NCBI GenBank assembly: GCA_038227995.1
Contig: JBBRPP010000007.1
Coordinates: 62,001 to 126,000, forward strand
Source: WLMZ01 sp038227995
GTDB taxonomy: Bacteria > Actinomycetota > Acidimicrobiia > Acidimicrobiales > Ilumatobacteraceae
DNA: 64,000 nt
Reading direction: 5' to 3'
Below the pieces are notes generated by a model. That model made no database searches. It was given only the letters and a program-made list of their open reading frames with translations, and was not told the origin of the DNA. The position numbers were made by a program, and so were the translations under genes. This document shows, piece after piece, positions 16,828 through 25,899 of this stretch (position 1 is the stretch's first letter; each line of letters opens with the position of its first letter).

Positions 16828-18048
16828 ATGCGGGTTCTCATCGTTGGCGCGGGCGGCGTCGGAGCCGCCTTTGCCTCGATCGCTGCTCGTCGGCCGGTGT
16901 TCACCGACATCGTCCTGGCCGACATCGACGGCAACCGGGCCGGGCGGGCCGCTGACAAGGCCAAGAGCGAACGGGTGCGATCCACGCGGGTCGATGCATC
17001 AGACCGCGTCGACATCGTCGAGCTCGCGCGCACCATGAAGGCCGACATCATCGTCAATGCGTGTGATCCGCGGCTCAATCCTCCCATCTTCGACGCAGCG
17101 TTCGAAGCAGGTTGCCACTACCTCGACATGGCGATGCACATGTCGGCGCCGCATCCCACCAACCCGTACGAACAGACCGGCGTGATGCTCGGAGATGCGC
17201 AGTTCGCGGTGTCCGACCAATGGGTCGAGCGCGGACAACTCGCACTGTGCGGGATGGGTGTCGAGCCCGGCCTCTCCGACGTCCTCGCCCGCTATGCCAG
17301 CGACCACCTGTTCTCGTCGATTCACGAGGTCGGCGTGCGTGACGGCAGCGACCTCACCATCGCCGGGTTCGGCTTCGCGCCCACGTTCAGCATCTGGACC
17401 ACGATCGAGGAGTGTCTCAATCCACCGATCGTCTGGGAACGCGACCGGGGTTGGTTCACGACTGCACCGTTCAGCGAGCCAGAGACCTTCGTCTTCCCCG
17501 AGGGCATCGGACCACTCGGCTGCGTCAACGTCGAGCACGAAGAGGTGATCCTGATGCCGCGCTGGCTCGAGCTCGATCGGGTCACGTTCAAGTACGGCCT
17601 CGGTGACGAGTTCATCAACGTGCTCGCAACGTTGCACACACTCGGCCTCGACAGCACCAAGCCGGTCATGGTCCGCGGGGTCGAGGTCTCGCCCCGCGAC
17701 GTCGTCGCCGCCGTGTTGCCGAACCCCGCTGAGCTCGGCGACCGCATGACCGGGCGCACGTGCGCCGGATCTTTGGTGACCGGCCTCGACCTCGATGGCA
17801 AGCCGCGCGAGGTATACCTCTACCAAGTCGTCGACAACGAGTGGACGATGCGAACGTCGGGCCATCAGGCCGTGGTGTGGCAGACGGCAGTGCATCCCGT
17901 CGTGGCGTGCGAGTTGATCGCCGACGGCGTGTGGACGGGCGCCGGCGTGATGGGCCCCGAAGCATTCAGCGCCGACCCGTTCCTCGATCTGCTCCCCGTG
18001 CACGGAGTGAGCTGGGTCCTGGAGGAGCGCACGCCATCGCTCGCCTGA
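16828..18048 (+). CDS. Saccharopine dehydrogenase-like oxidoreductase
   Basis: A 406-residue enzyme with an N-terminal Rossmann fold (VLIVGAGGVGAAF, residues 3-15), ADIIVNACDPRLNPPIF for the dinucleotide/substrate interface, and the GMGVEPGLSDVLARYA motif of saccharopine dehydrogenase/carboxynorspermidine synthase-type proteins. The likely reaction is NAD(P)-linked reduction or oxidation of a secondary amine in lysine or polyamine metabolism, with the exact substrate unassigned. The ATG at 16828 lies just before the Rossmann motif. A short gene overlaps its 3' end. Confidence 0.88.
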   Translation: MRVLIVGAGGVGAAFASIAARRPVFTDIVLADIDGNRAGRAADKAKSERVRSTRVDASDRVDIVELARTMKADIIVNACDPRLNPPIFDAAFEAGCHYLDMAMHMSAPHPTNPYEQTGVMLGDAQFAVSDQWVERGQLALCGMGVEPGLSDVLARYASDHLFSSIHEVGVRDGSDLTIAGFGFAPTFSIWTTIEECLNPPIVWERDRGWFTTAPFSEPETFVFPEGIGPLGCVNVEHEEVILMPRWLELDRVTFKYGLGDEFINVLATLHTLGLDSTKPVMVRGVEVSPRDVVAAVLPNPAELGDRMTGRTCAGSLVTGLDLDGKPREVYLYQVVDNEWTMRTSGHQAVVWQTAVHPVVACELIADGVWTGAGVMGPEAFSADPFLDLLPVHGVSWVLEERTPSLA

Positions 18049-18275
18049 CCAAGCGCGATGCCGAACGCTTGCTAGGCAGCTACGACGCAGCACCGGTCGA
18101 GGCGCTCACGATGGCATTGCGGATCGTGCTCGCTCAACCCGACGCGACGTGGCCCGACCTCGTCGCCACGGCCGGGTTCACCCAGACCCGAACGGCCGCG
18201 CTGCTTCTCGGCGACGAAGGTGCGCTCGACGCACTCGCTGCAGAACTGAACGAGCTCCGCACCCTCCCCCACTGA
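18036..18275 (+). CDS. Small helical protein with unclear start, downstream of the saccharopine dehydrogenase-like gene
   Basis: The frame encodes a compact helical protein of up to about 79 residues (containing ALTMALRIVLAQPD and LAAELNELRT). It is probably real because it ends right before a strong terminator and follows the preceding gene. No ATG or GTG lies near its beginning. The codon at 18036 is ATC, preceded by GGAGGAG at 18021-18027 with good spacing, so a rare ATC start is possible; a TTG at 18069 is the alternative. I do not recognise a family. Confidence 0.5.
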   Translation: MARLTKRDAERLLGSYDAAPVEALTMALRIVLAQPDATWPDLVATAGFTQTRTAALLLGDEGALDALAAELNELRTLPH

Positions 18276-18292
18276 CTCCACACTCAGCGATT

Positions 18293-18335
18293 CTGATCCT
18301 GTTTCTCGACCGGGGCGGTCGAGAAACAGGATCAG
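18293..18335. terminator. Bidirectional terminator hairpin, 19-bp perfect arms
   Basis: The arm from 18293 to 18311 (beginning CTGATCCTG) pairs perfectly with 18317-18335 around the loop GGGGC. It sits between convergent genes ending at 18275 and 18357, so it probably stops transcription from both sides. Confidence 0.85.
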
Positions 18336-18356
18336 TTTGGTTGATCGGTGAGTCAG

Positions 18357-18848
18357 TCAGTGGGCGGGGGTGGCGATGACGGGCTGGGCGAGGCGCATGT
18401 TCTGGGCGTAACCGACTTCAGTCGGCAGGAAGCCGTTGCGGTCGGGCCACAGCAACTGCACCATGTCGAACGGACCGCCGCGGTACCAGGCGCTCGCCGT
18501 GCGGAAGAAGCCTCCCCACTGCTCGAGATCGATGTGGGCGAAGACGGCGCGGAGGTCGTTGTCGAACAGACCGACGAGTTCGACATCGAGCGGGATCTCG
18601 GTACCGCCCTGCAGCATGTCGACGACGAGGCCGATCAATCCGCGGGCCGCGACCGGCGTGAGACCGAACACAGCGATCTCGGCGAACCCGGTCAACGCCG
18701 GAAGCCCGATCGTGTACGCGTAGGCCGGCACCGGAGGGTCTGATGCGGGGTCGGGCTGAACCGGTTCGAGCGCCCAGCCGGCGGTCTCGATCATCCAATC
18801 GATCTTCTCCGCGTGCGGGATGTGGAAGTCGGGAAACGCCTCGGCCAT
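18357..18848 (-). CDS. DUF4262 domain protein
   Basis: A 163-residue cytoplasmic protein. The stretch AYAYTIGLPALTGFAEIAVFGL (split here as two motifs, AYAYTIGLPAL and FAEIAVFGL) is characteristic of DUF4262, an uncharacterised family of small proteins in actinobacteria and proteobacteria. EQWGGFF and PFDMVQLLWPD complete the family pattern. Its ATG follows the kinase stop with no gap, so it is translated with that gene. No function can be assigned. Confidence 0.78.
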   Translation of the reverse strand: MAEAFPDFHIPHAEKIDWMIETAGWALEPVQPDPASDPPVPAYAYTIGLPALTGFAEIAVFGLTPVAARGLIGLVVDMLQGGTEIPLDVELVGLFDNDLRAVFAHIDLEQWGGFFRTASAWYRGGPFDMVQLLWPDRNGFLPTEVGYAQNMRLAQPVIATPAH

Positions 18849-19919
18849 CTAGATCAGCGACTCGCTGTCGAGATCCAGTGCATGCTGCAGGTGACGGGTC
18901 GCCATCGCCGCGAACATCGGCTCGCTGCGGTCGGTACCACCGACGATCTGCGAGGCGATCACCGACATGATCACGCCGGCGAACGCGTCTCGACGATACT
19001 GCGTCCAGGCCCACTCGTCGTCGATCGCAATGCCGTAGTCACTGCGGAGCGCTGCTGCGTACTCGGCCACGAGATCCCGCTCGATCGCCGCCCGTTCAGC
19101 CGGTTGCGGGCCGGCACCGAGGAAGTACGCCACATCTCCCATCGCCGGACCATGACCGGGCGACTGCCAGTCAACCGTCGTGATCGGCGCACCGCCTGCC
19201 GCCGTGGCGAACATCAGGTTGTCGAGGCGGTAGTCGCCGTGAGTCACGGTCATCGGACCGTCTCGACCCTCGGCCCACTCGACGAGCTTCGGACCGAACC
19301 GCTCGACCAGCCCCGCTGCGTCGGGCGAGAGGTACTTGCCATACGTGGCGCTGAACCCCGGGAACAACATGCTCCACATCGCACCAAGCATCGCGGTGTC
19401 CTCGGCGCTTTCGCGGCGCGCCAGAAACTCGACATCCGCCAACGTCGGGTCGTTCCAGCGCGGACCGTGCAGGCGGGCCAGTTCGAGGACCGCTGTCCGC
19501 GCCGTCTCGACAGAACAGCCCGTGATCTGATCGCCCGGTGCTTGCGGCGCGAGATCTTCGAGCACGATCGCGAAGTCACCATCGGCTTCGTGCCATTCCG
19601 CGTGATGGCACTGCGGCGCGTGGATGTCGACCGTCGACGCGATCTCGTTGTAGAACTTCACCTCGCGCTCGTAGTTGCGCAGCGCGATACCGGTGGCGCG
19701 GCTGGTCGGATCGGGCGACGGCAGCTTGATCACGACGCTGTCCGGAACGTCGTCCGACGACGATGTCATCCGCACCCGGATGTTCATCCCGATCAATCCA
19801 TCGCCGATCCGTTCGGTGCCGGTGATCTCGACCTCGTTGTCGAACACGCTCGACAACCACTCCCCTGTCACATCATCTGGTGTCACGGCGTTGACGGTAG
19901 CCGCGAGCGTCAGCGGCAT
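18849..19919 (-). CDS. Phosphotransferase family protein (EcKinase/APH-like)
   Basis: A 356-residue kinase-like protein. THGDYRLDNLMF carries the catalytic Asp, and TTVDWQSPGHGPAMGDVAYFLG carries the metal-binding Asp and the helix that follows. The N-terminal lobe has VVIKLPSPDP for the ATP-binding Lys. Such proteins phosphorylate hydroxyl groups on small molecules; the EcKinase/DUF1679 relatives act on steroids in other organisms. It is the first gene of a two-gene leftward operon and is divergent from SURF1, with only about 90 bp between the starts. Confidence 0.85.
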   Translation of the reverse strand: MPLTLAATVNAVTPDDVTGEWLSSVFDNEVEITGTERIGDGLIGMNIRVRMTSSSDDVPDSVVIKLPSPDPTSRATGIALRNYEREVKFYNEIASTVDIHAPQCHHAEWHEADGDFAIVLEDLAPQAPGDQITGCSVETARTAVLELARLHGPRWNDPTLADVEFLARRESAEDTAMLGAMWSMLFPGFSATYGKYLSPDAAGLVERFGPKLVEWAEGRDGPMTVTHGDYRLDNLMFATAAGGAPITTVDWQSPGHGPAMGDVAYFLGAGPQPAERAAIERDLVAEYAAALRSDYGIAIDDEWAWTQYRRDAFAGVIMSVIASQIVGGTDRSEPMFAAMATRHLQHALDLDSESLI

Positions 19920-20011
19920 CGGTGTCGTCGGTGTCGTCGGTGTCGTCGCGCCCGCCCGATGTCGAGGGCGATGCCCGCCGATGGATCGCGCGCCAGTACC
20001 GTCAATGGTGC

Positions 20012-20866
20012 ATGTACCGGTTTCTGCTGCGCCCCAGATGGATCGTGTTCCACATCGCGATCATCGCAGCCGTCGTCGGGATGCTCGCGCTGGCCAATTG
20101 GCAATGGACACGACTGCAGCAGCGCAACGACTTCATCGCCAAGGTGCACCATCGTGAGGAGACCGAGCCCCAAGCGCTCGCCCCGCTGCTCGCCACGAAC
20201 GCCCCGGCCGACATCGAATACTTGAAGGTCACCGCCACGGGTTCGTACCTGACGACCGGCCAGATGATCCAGATCAACCAGGTGCAGGCGGGCGTCAATG
20301 GCAGCGACGTGCTGACGCCGTTCCAGATCGATGGCGGTCCGCTGATCATCGTCAACCGCGGGTTCATCGAGGACAACACCGCAGCCGCGCCGCCGCCGAC
20401 CGGCACGCTGCTCATCGGCGGAACCGCGCGCACCACCCAGCCCCACACGACGGGCGAGTTGACCGACAACAACAGCGGCGACAAGGTCCACATCCGCCGC
20501 GTCGATCTCGGCGAGATATCCAAGCGACTCGGCGTCACGGTCGCTCCGATCTACCTCGACTTCATCGCCGCCAAGCCGACCACGACCGAACCGCCGATTC
20601 CCCCGCCCGCGCCCGATCTCAGCGGCGGACCACCACACCTGTCGTACACGATCCAGTGGTTGATCTTCTCCCTGTGCGCGATCGCCGGTTGGGTCTTCGC
20701 AGTGCGCCGTTCGGCTCGAACCCGACTCAAGAAGGCGACCGCCACCGCCGTTGCGACTGCTCCGGCTGACGCCGGTTCCAATTCGGTTCCGGACTCAGAC
20801 GACTCGCCACCGAGAGCGGCTGACGAACAGCCCGTCAGCGACGCTCGAGCAATGCCATCCGCTTGA
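20012..20866 (+). CDS. SURF1 family cytochrome c oxidase assembly protein
   Basis: A 284-residue membrane protein with the SURF1 layout: MYRFLLRPRWIVFHIAI, a transmembrane helix (about 10-29), an extracytoplasmic beta domain with VNRGFIEDN, and a second helix (IQWLIFSLCAIAGWVFAV, about 212-230). SURF1 helps insert haem a into cytochrome c oxidase. The ATG at 20012 is preferred over an upstream GTG at 19922 because the family starts at MYRFLLRPRW and the extra stretch covers a GTC/GTG repeat. The C-terminus adds a disordered Ala/Ser/Asp tail. Confidence 0.9.
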   Translation: MYRFLLRPRWIVFHIAIIAAVVGMLALANWQWTRLQQRNDFIAKVHHREETEPQALAPLLATNAPADIEYLKVTATGSYLTTGQMIQINQVQAGVNGSDVLTPFQIDGGPLIIVNRGFIEDNTAAAPPPTGTLLIGGTARTTQPHTTGELTDNNSGDKVHIRRVDLGEISKRLGVTVAPIYLDFIAAKPTTTEPPIPPPAPDLSGGPPHLSYTIQWLIFSLCAIAGWVFAVRRSARTRLKKATATAVATAPADAGSNSVPDSDDSPPRAADEQPVSDARAMPSA

Positions 20867-21761
20867 ACTGATCGACCACATTCGGACGTTCATGCGAAGG
20901 ATCGAGTGTGCGGTAGACCGTGTCGACGTTCACCGCGATGCGTCCCGATTCACTCCAGTCACCGAAGCCGTTGAGCGCGATGTCGCGTGCGGCGTCCCAC
21001 GCGTCCATGCCCGCGTGGAACCGTGCAGTCGCCTCGACGTCGACGAACGCCAGGTAGTCGCGCACCTGCGCCACGCCGGCCTTGTCGGTCAGCGGGCCGT
21101 GCCCGGGCACGACGGTCTCGATGTCCATACCCAGCATGAGATCGCACGCCGCGACCCAGTTGCTGAGCGGCCCGGCCCACACGATCGGTGTTCCGTTGAT
21201 GAACAGGATGTCGCCCGTGAACACCGTCTTCGCATCGGGAACATACGCAATCACGTCGCCAGCGGTGTGGGCGGGTCCGACCTCGATCAACTCGATCGCG
21301 CGACCGCCGACCTCGATGTCGAGCCGTCCGTCAAAGGTGCGAGTCGGCATCCGCATCTCGATGCCGTCGAACTGGAACGCGCCGAAGAATCCACGGAACA
21401 GGTCACCCAACTCGCCCGGAGCGGAGTTGAGCGCAGCGAGGGTCGACGGCGGAACCTCGGTCATCTCGTGCGCGGCCTTCGTGCTGGCGATGATCTCCGC
21501 GTCGGGGACCAGGCCGTTGCCGTAACAGTGATCGCCGTTGGCGTGGGTGTTGACCAGCGTGCCGATCGGAGCGCGATCGACAACGGAGCTCATCGAGTCC
21601 AGCATCTCGCCGGTCAACTTCAGATCGAACAGAGTGTCGATCAGCAGCGACACGCCATCGCCGGAGACGAGCCCGGCGTTGCTCCAGCCCCAACCGCCAT
21701 CGGGTTGAAGATAGGCGAAGCAGTTGTTGCCGAGCTCGTGCAGTCCCTTGGTGTACGTCAT
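20835..21761 (-). CDS. Metallo-beta-lactamase-fold hydrolase
   Basis: A 308-residue MBL-fold enzyme. The metal motif is NTHANGDHCYGN, an HxxxDH variant of HxHxDH in which the second His is replaced. GPAHTAGDVIAYVPD and FTGDILFINGTP supply the later His and Asp ligands, and VVPGHGPL gives the last His. The fold is typical of hydrolases for thioesters or cyclic imidates as well as quinohemoprotein-associated proteins; the substrate is unknown. No signal peptide. It is convergent with SURF1 and their 3' ends overlap by 32 bp. Confidence 0.87.
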   Translation of the reverse strand: MTYTKGLHELGNNCFAYLQPDGGWGWSNAGLVSGDGVSLLIDTLFDLKLTGEMLDSMSSVVDRAPIGTLVNTHANGDHCYGNGLVPDAEIIASTKAAHEMTEVPPSTLAALNSAPGELGDLFRGFFGAFQFDGIEMRMPTRTFDGRLDIEVGGRAIELIEVGPAHTAGDVIAYVPDAKTVFTGDILFINGTPIVWAGPLSNWVAACDLMLGMDIETVVPGHGPLTDKAGVAQVRDYLAFVDVEATARFHAGMDAWDAARDIALNGFGDWSESGRIAVNVDTVYRTLDPSHERPNVVDQFKRMALLERR

Positions 21762-21894
21762 CGATCACCGATGGTAGTCGTCCCCACCACTGGCGAATTC
21801 GGCCGCGTGGTCAACTCGCATCAGCCCGCGTCGGGCGATATCGGCACCGCGCGAGCGAGAAACGCGACCGTCACAGAGTTCTAGACTGCGCGGC

Positions 21895-23604
21895 ATGCGC
21901 CAGCTCAGCGGGATCGATGTCAGCTTCTTGAACATGGAGACGCCCAGCACGTTCGGCCACGTTTCTTCGCTGAACATCTACGACCCCACCGGTGCGCCGG
22001 GAGGTGCGGGCCTGGAGGCGACCAAACAGATCATCCTCGAACGCATCGATCTCCTGGCACCGTTCCGTCGTCGGCTGGTCGAGGTCCCACTCGGGCTCGA
22101 CATGCCGTACTGGATCGAGGACGCAAACTTCGACATCGATTTCCACGTCCGCCACCACGCGGTTCCCCCGCCGGGCACAGCTGAGCAACTCGCCGATGTC
22201 GTCAGCCGCATCATCGCCCGGCCGCTTGATCGCAGCCGCCCACTGTGGGAGCTGTACGTCATCGAAGGCGTCGACAATGGCCGCCTCATCGCACAGCTGA
22301 CCAAGGTTCACCACGCCGCGATCGACGGCGCTGCCGGCGCGTCGATGCTCGCCGCGATCCTCGACGCCAGCCCGGACTTCCGGCCGACCGGCCTGTCAGC
22401 GCCATGGGAACCGGAAGCAGTCCCCACCGACGAGCAGATGATGCGCATCACCGCGCTCGAGTACATCCGCCGGCCGGAGAAGTTCATCCGGCTCTCCGTG
22501 CGCACCATCCGCGAGCTCGCCGCATCAACCCAGAGCGGCGGCCTACGCGCCCTCGCCGACGTGATCGCCCAGCCGATGCCGGGCGCGCTCGGCAAGATGA
22601 TGCGAACGCGCCTTCGCGGCGCCAACCACGACGTCGACAACCCGCCGGCCCTCCCCCCGACGCAGGCACCGCGCACGCCGTGGAACCGCCCCATCACACC
22701 TCACCGCCGGTTCGCGAACACGACGATCGCGCTCGAAGACGCAAAGCGAATTCGGCGTCAGTTCGGCTGCACGTTCAACGACGTCGTCATGGCGTTGTGC
22801 TCGGGCGCGCTGCGGCGCTACCTCATCCTGCACGACTGCCTGCCCGAGGAAGCGCTGATCGCGATGGTGCCGATCAGCGTGCGCAGCGGCGGCGAAGACG
22901 ACGCGTATCAGAACCGCGTCTCGATGTTGCTCGCCGATCTCGCCACCAACGAGCCTGATCCTGTCGCCCGTCTCTTGCGTGTGCGTGCGTCGATGACCGC
23001 GGCCAAAGAGAACTTCGCCGCGATCCCTGCCGAAGCGCTGCAGGACTTCACCCAGTTCGCGCCGCCGGCGATCGCGGCCCGAGCCATGCGGATGTACAGC
23101 CGGTTGCGGATCGCGGACCGAATGAACCCTCCGTTCAACCTCGTCATCAGCAACGTGCCCGGCCCGAGCTACCCGCTGTACAGCGCAGGTGCGGTGCTGA
23201 AGCACTTCTACCCCGTGTCAGCGCTCACCGACGGCCAGGGTCTCAACATGACGGTGCAGAGCTACAACGGCAACCTCGATTTCGGTTTCGTCGCCTGCCG
23301 CGATCTCGTCCCCGACGTGTGGGTGCTCACGGATCTGCTCCACGAATCCCTGCAGGAGTTGCTCGCGTTCTGCGAACCGGTCGCGGACACTGGAGCAACC
23401 CCGGCCACTGCAAAGAAGTCCGCCGCGAAGAAGTCTGCGGCCAGGAAAGCGCCCGCAAAGAACGCGCCTTCAAAGAAGGCTGCGGCCAGGAACGCGCCCG
23501 CAAAGAAGGCTGCGGCCAAGAAGGCGCCGGCCAAGAAAGCAGTGGCCAAGAAAGCAGTGGCCAAGAAAGCGGCAGCGAAGAAGGCCGGCGCTACGAAGCG
23601 GTGA
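21895..23604 (+). CDS. Wax ester synthase/diacylglycerol acyltransferase with Lys/Ala-rich tail
   Basis: A 569-residue WS/DGAT bifunctional acyltransferase, which makes wax esters or triacylglycerol from acyl-CoA for lipid storage. The active-site motif HHAAIDG is near residues 139-145, RPLWELYVIEG lies before it, and the second conserved motif (NLVISNVPGPSYPLY) is near 420-435. After about residue 502 the protein gains a ~67-residue tail of repeated AKKAPAKK/AAKK units, like a histone H1 or eukaryotic-like DNA-binding tail, absent from typical WS/DGATs. The ATG at 21895 begins with the family MRQLSGIDVSFL. Confidence 0.93.
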   Translation: MRQLSGIDVSFLNMETPSTFGHVSSLNIYDPTGAPGGAGLEATKQIILERIDLLAPFRRRLVEVPLGLDMPYWIEDANFDIDFHVRHHAVPPPGTAEQLADVVSRIIARPLDRSRPLWELYVIEGVDNGRLIAQLTKVHHAAIDGAAGASMLAAILDASPDFRPTGLSAPWEPEAVPTDEQMMRITALEYIRRPEKFIRLSVRTIRELAASTQSGGLRALADVIAQPMPGALGKMMRTRLRGANHDVDNPPALPPTQAPRTPWNRPITPHRRFANTTIALEDAKRIRRQFGCTFNDVVMALCSGALRRYLILHDCLPEEALIAMVPISVRSGGEDDAYQNRVSMLLADLATNEPDPVARLLRVRASMTAAKENFAAIPAEALQDFTQFAPPAIAARAMRMYSRLRIADRMNPPFNLVISNVPGPSYPLYSAGAVLKHFYPVSALTDGQGLNMTVQSYNGNLDFGFVACRDLVPDVWVLTDLLHESLQELLAFCEPVADTGATPATAKKSAAKKSAARKAPAKNAPSKKAAARNAPAKKAAAKKAPAKKAVAKKAVAKKAAAKKAGATKR

Positions 23605-24994
23605 TCTCGGCTGCGATCCGCTCTGCCACCATCACGGTCGGCAACGTCGTGTTCGCCCGCGGCAGGTCGGGGAAGATGCTCGCGTCGCAGACGCGCAGAC
23701 CGGCGTAGCCGTGAACTCGTCCGGCCGTGTCGACCACGCTCGATGGGTCGTCAGGAACGCCCATCCGGCACGTCGCGCTCGCGTGCACGTAGTCACCGAC
23801 GTTGTCGCGCAACCACGCGTCGAATGCAGCATCGTCGTCGGGCAGCGACTCGATCGACGTGCCGACGTCGTCGATGTAGATCCCATCTGCGACCTCGCCG
23901 AACGGTGACGCCGTGGCGAGCAGAGCCATGTGCCGGGCAGCATCGCGGAGACGCGCTCGGTCTCGTTCGTCATCGAGCATGTTGAACCGCACTGTCGGCA
24001 GGCCGCCCTCGATCGTGACCGAACCCGACGAGTGAGCCGACATCACCGCCACCATCAGCGCGCCGTAGTCGGGCACACCGACGTGATTCAGCGGCAGGAG
24101 TTGGAGATCGGCAACGTCGCCCGCCGACGACCACCGCAGCATGGTCGCGCTGACGAGGCCGTTCGTGTCGGCCGGCTCGCGCAGGCCGAGCGCGACGCGC
24201 GCCGACACGTGATCCTTCAACCCGATGCCGATGCCCGATCGTTCGACGGCGGACCGCAACAGCAAGAGCGGTGAGTGGATCGCCCCACAACAGATGATGA
24301 CCTCGTCCGCCTCGAACAGCTCGCCACCGGTCGCGACAACGCCACTCGCGCGGTATCCGTCGAGCACGACATGGTCGACGGTCGTGTCGGCGCGGACCGT
24401 GAGGTTGGGTCGTGACCGCACAGGTTGCAGGTAGACGTCGTCGACGGATGCTCGTCGACCGTCGACGCGTGTGAGCCAGGCCGGCCCGACGCCGAGAACG
24501 CCCAAGCGCAGGGGGCCGTCGGTCCATTCGTGACCTGCTGCGCGAGCCGCGGACACAAGTGCACCGTCGACACGGCCCCACTCGCTCTTGTCTGCGTGGG
24601 TCAGCGGAACAGGCAGTGAAGCGAACACGGGAGCAACGTCGGACCATGACCAGCCATTGCATCCGAAGTCGCGCTCCCACCGGTCGTAGTCCTCGGGGAC
24701 CCCCCACAGACCGATCATCGCATTGACGGCCGAACCACCCCCGATACCTCTGCCGAGCAGATACGGCCGCGAGGCTCCATCGCGCGAGCGCTCGGCGACG
24801 ACATCCACGGACAGGCGCCCGGCGTCATCGCCGGCCACGAAGAAGGACTGCGGTGCCTCGGCCGACGTCGATGTCCTGTCGGGGCCGGCCTCCAGCAGCA
24901 TCACTCGCCGGGTCGGGTCCTGCGACAGGCGAGCCGCGAAAACGCATCCTGCAGGGCCGGCCCCGACGATCAACGTGTCGTAGCGCTGGCCCAT
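23591..24994 (-). CDS. GMC family oxidoreductase
   Basis: A 467-residue flavoprotein of the glucose-methanol-choline oxidoreductase family. LIVGAGPAGCVFAARLS (about 8-24) binds FAD, GRGIGGGSAVNAM is GMC signature 1, and GAIHSPLLLLRSAV is signature 2. The C-terminal YVHASATCRMG and NTTLPTVMVAERIAAEI match the catalytic His region and FAD-closing helix. It oxidises an alcohol of unknown identity. The ATG at 24994 precedes the Rossmann motif. Its end overlaps the end of the convergent WS/DGAT gene by 14 bp. Confidence 0.92.
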   Translation of the reverse strand: MGQRYDTLIVGAGPAGCVFAARLSQDPTRRVMLLEAGPDRTSTSAEAPQSFFVAGDDAGRLSVDVVAERSRDGASRPYLLGRGIGGGSAVNAMIGLWGVPEDYDRWERDFGCNGWSWSDVAPVFASLPVPLTHADKSEWGRVDGALVSAARAAGHEWTDGPLRLGVLGVGPAWLTRVDGRRASVDDVYLQPVRSRPNLTVRADTTVDHVVLDGYRASGVVATGGELFEADEVIICCGAIHSPLLLLRSAVERSGIGIGLKDHVSARVALGLREPADTNGLVSATMLRWSSAGDVADLQLLPLNHVGVPDYGALMVAVMSAHSSGSVTIEGGLPTVRFNMLDDERDRARLRDAARHMALLATASPFGEVADGIYIDDVGTSIESLPDDDAAFDAWLRDNVGDYVHASATCRMGVPDDPSSVVDTAGRVHGYAGLRVCDASIFPDLPRANTTLPTVMVAERIAAEITAS

Positions 24995-25040
24995 CCATCG
25001 GAATGTAGACGAACGAGAACGACCACAACCCCTCCGCTGT

Positions 25041-25715
25041 CTAGGTCGCTGCGTGTCCGTTCGCCATGGGCGCCTTCGGCGACTCACGCGGCAGCCCGGC
25101 CAGATGGGCCGAGTCGTTGTAGCGCAACAGTCGCCACCGACCGGGACGAACCAGTTCGAGATCGGTGATCGAGGTGTTCAGCGTCCAGATGTCGAAGCCG
25201 CCGCTCGACGGCGCGCGAACGGCAATCCGAAGAACCGCGTCGATGACGCCTCCGTGACAAGCGATCACGATCGTCTTGTCGGCGTACGCCGTGACGGTCT
25301 GCGAGATCGCTTCGCCCACACGATGATGGAACGCCGCCAGCGATTCGCCACCGGGGAATCCGACCGCGAACGGATCGCCCTCCCAGTCACGTTCGCCGTA
25401 CTTGGCGATGAACTCGTCGAACGTGATGCCATCGCACTCGACGCCGGGGTCGTGCTCGCCGAATCCGTCGACGACCTGCACATCGGACAAGCCCAACGCC
25501 GGCTTGAGGATCTCGGCTGTCTCCCGAGCCCGCAGGAACTGGCTGCTGATGAGAACATCGGCACTGAACTCAGGGTTGGCCATCCAACGGTCGCGAAGGC
25601 GTTCGGCCTGTTGCGTGCCGAGCGGAGACAGGCCGCTGCAGGTTCGGAAGCCCCCGATTCGGCGAGCAACGGTTGTGTTCGATTCGCCATGACGGACGAG
25701 GATGAGACGGCTCAC
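25041..25715 (-). CDS. Histidine phosphatase family protein (phosphoglycerate mutase-like)
   Basis: A 224-residue enzyme with the catalytic LVRHGES motif at residues 6-12 (nucleophile His9), an RARETAEIL Arg helix, and IACHGGVIDAV for the second catalytic His. FGEHDPGVECDGIT contains the acid proton donor region. Family members hydrolyse small phosphate esters in the cytoplasm; the substrate is unknown. The GTG at 25715 is chosen because it gives the usual short N-terminus (VSRLILVRHGES); a start 16 codons earlier is possible but adds no conserved residues. Confidence 0.87.
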   Translation of the reverse strand: MSRLILVRHGESNTTVARRIGGFRTCSGLSPLGTQQAERLRDRWMANPEFSADVLISSQFLRARETAEILKPALGLSDVQVVDGFGEHDPGVECDGITFDEFIAKYGERDWEGDPFAVGFPGGESLAAFHHRVGEAISQTVTAYADKTIVIACHGGVIDAVLRIAVRAPSSGGFDIWTLNTSITDLELVRPGRWRLLRYNDSAHLAGLPRESPKAPMANGHAAT

Positions 25716-25899
25716 AGGACACTCAGGGTACGCACCAACCCACGTCGCTGTGGACATCGTCACCCTCGACTGACTTTTCGTTCAAGCGGTCAGTGCGACT
25801 GCGATCCGCGGCGTAGGGTCAGTGTGCATCCAATCGAAGCTCCTGATCGCCCGATGAGGCGTGCTCGAGCAACGTGATGCCGCAAGAAGGAGCACACCA

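Noticed and set aside
19920..19948. GGTGTCGTC repeat near the SURF1 start as a regulatory array
   Set aside because: Only three copies, and it overlaps the start of the kinase gene; it looks like simple slippage in GC-rich DNA.
25769..25794. ACTGAC...GTCAGT as an operator upstream of guaB
   Set aside because: The 6-bp arms are 14 bp apart with no further symmetry, so the match could be chance; I saw no support beyond it.
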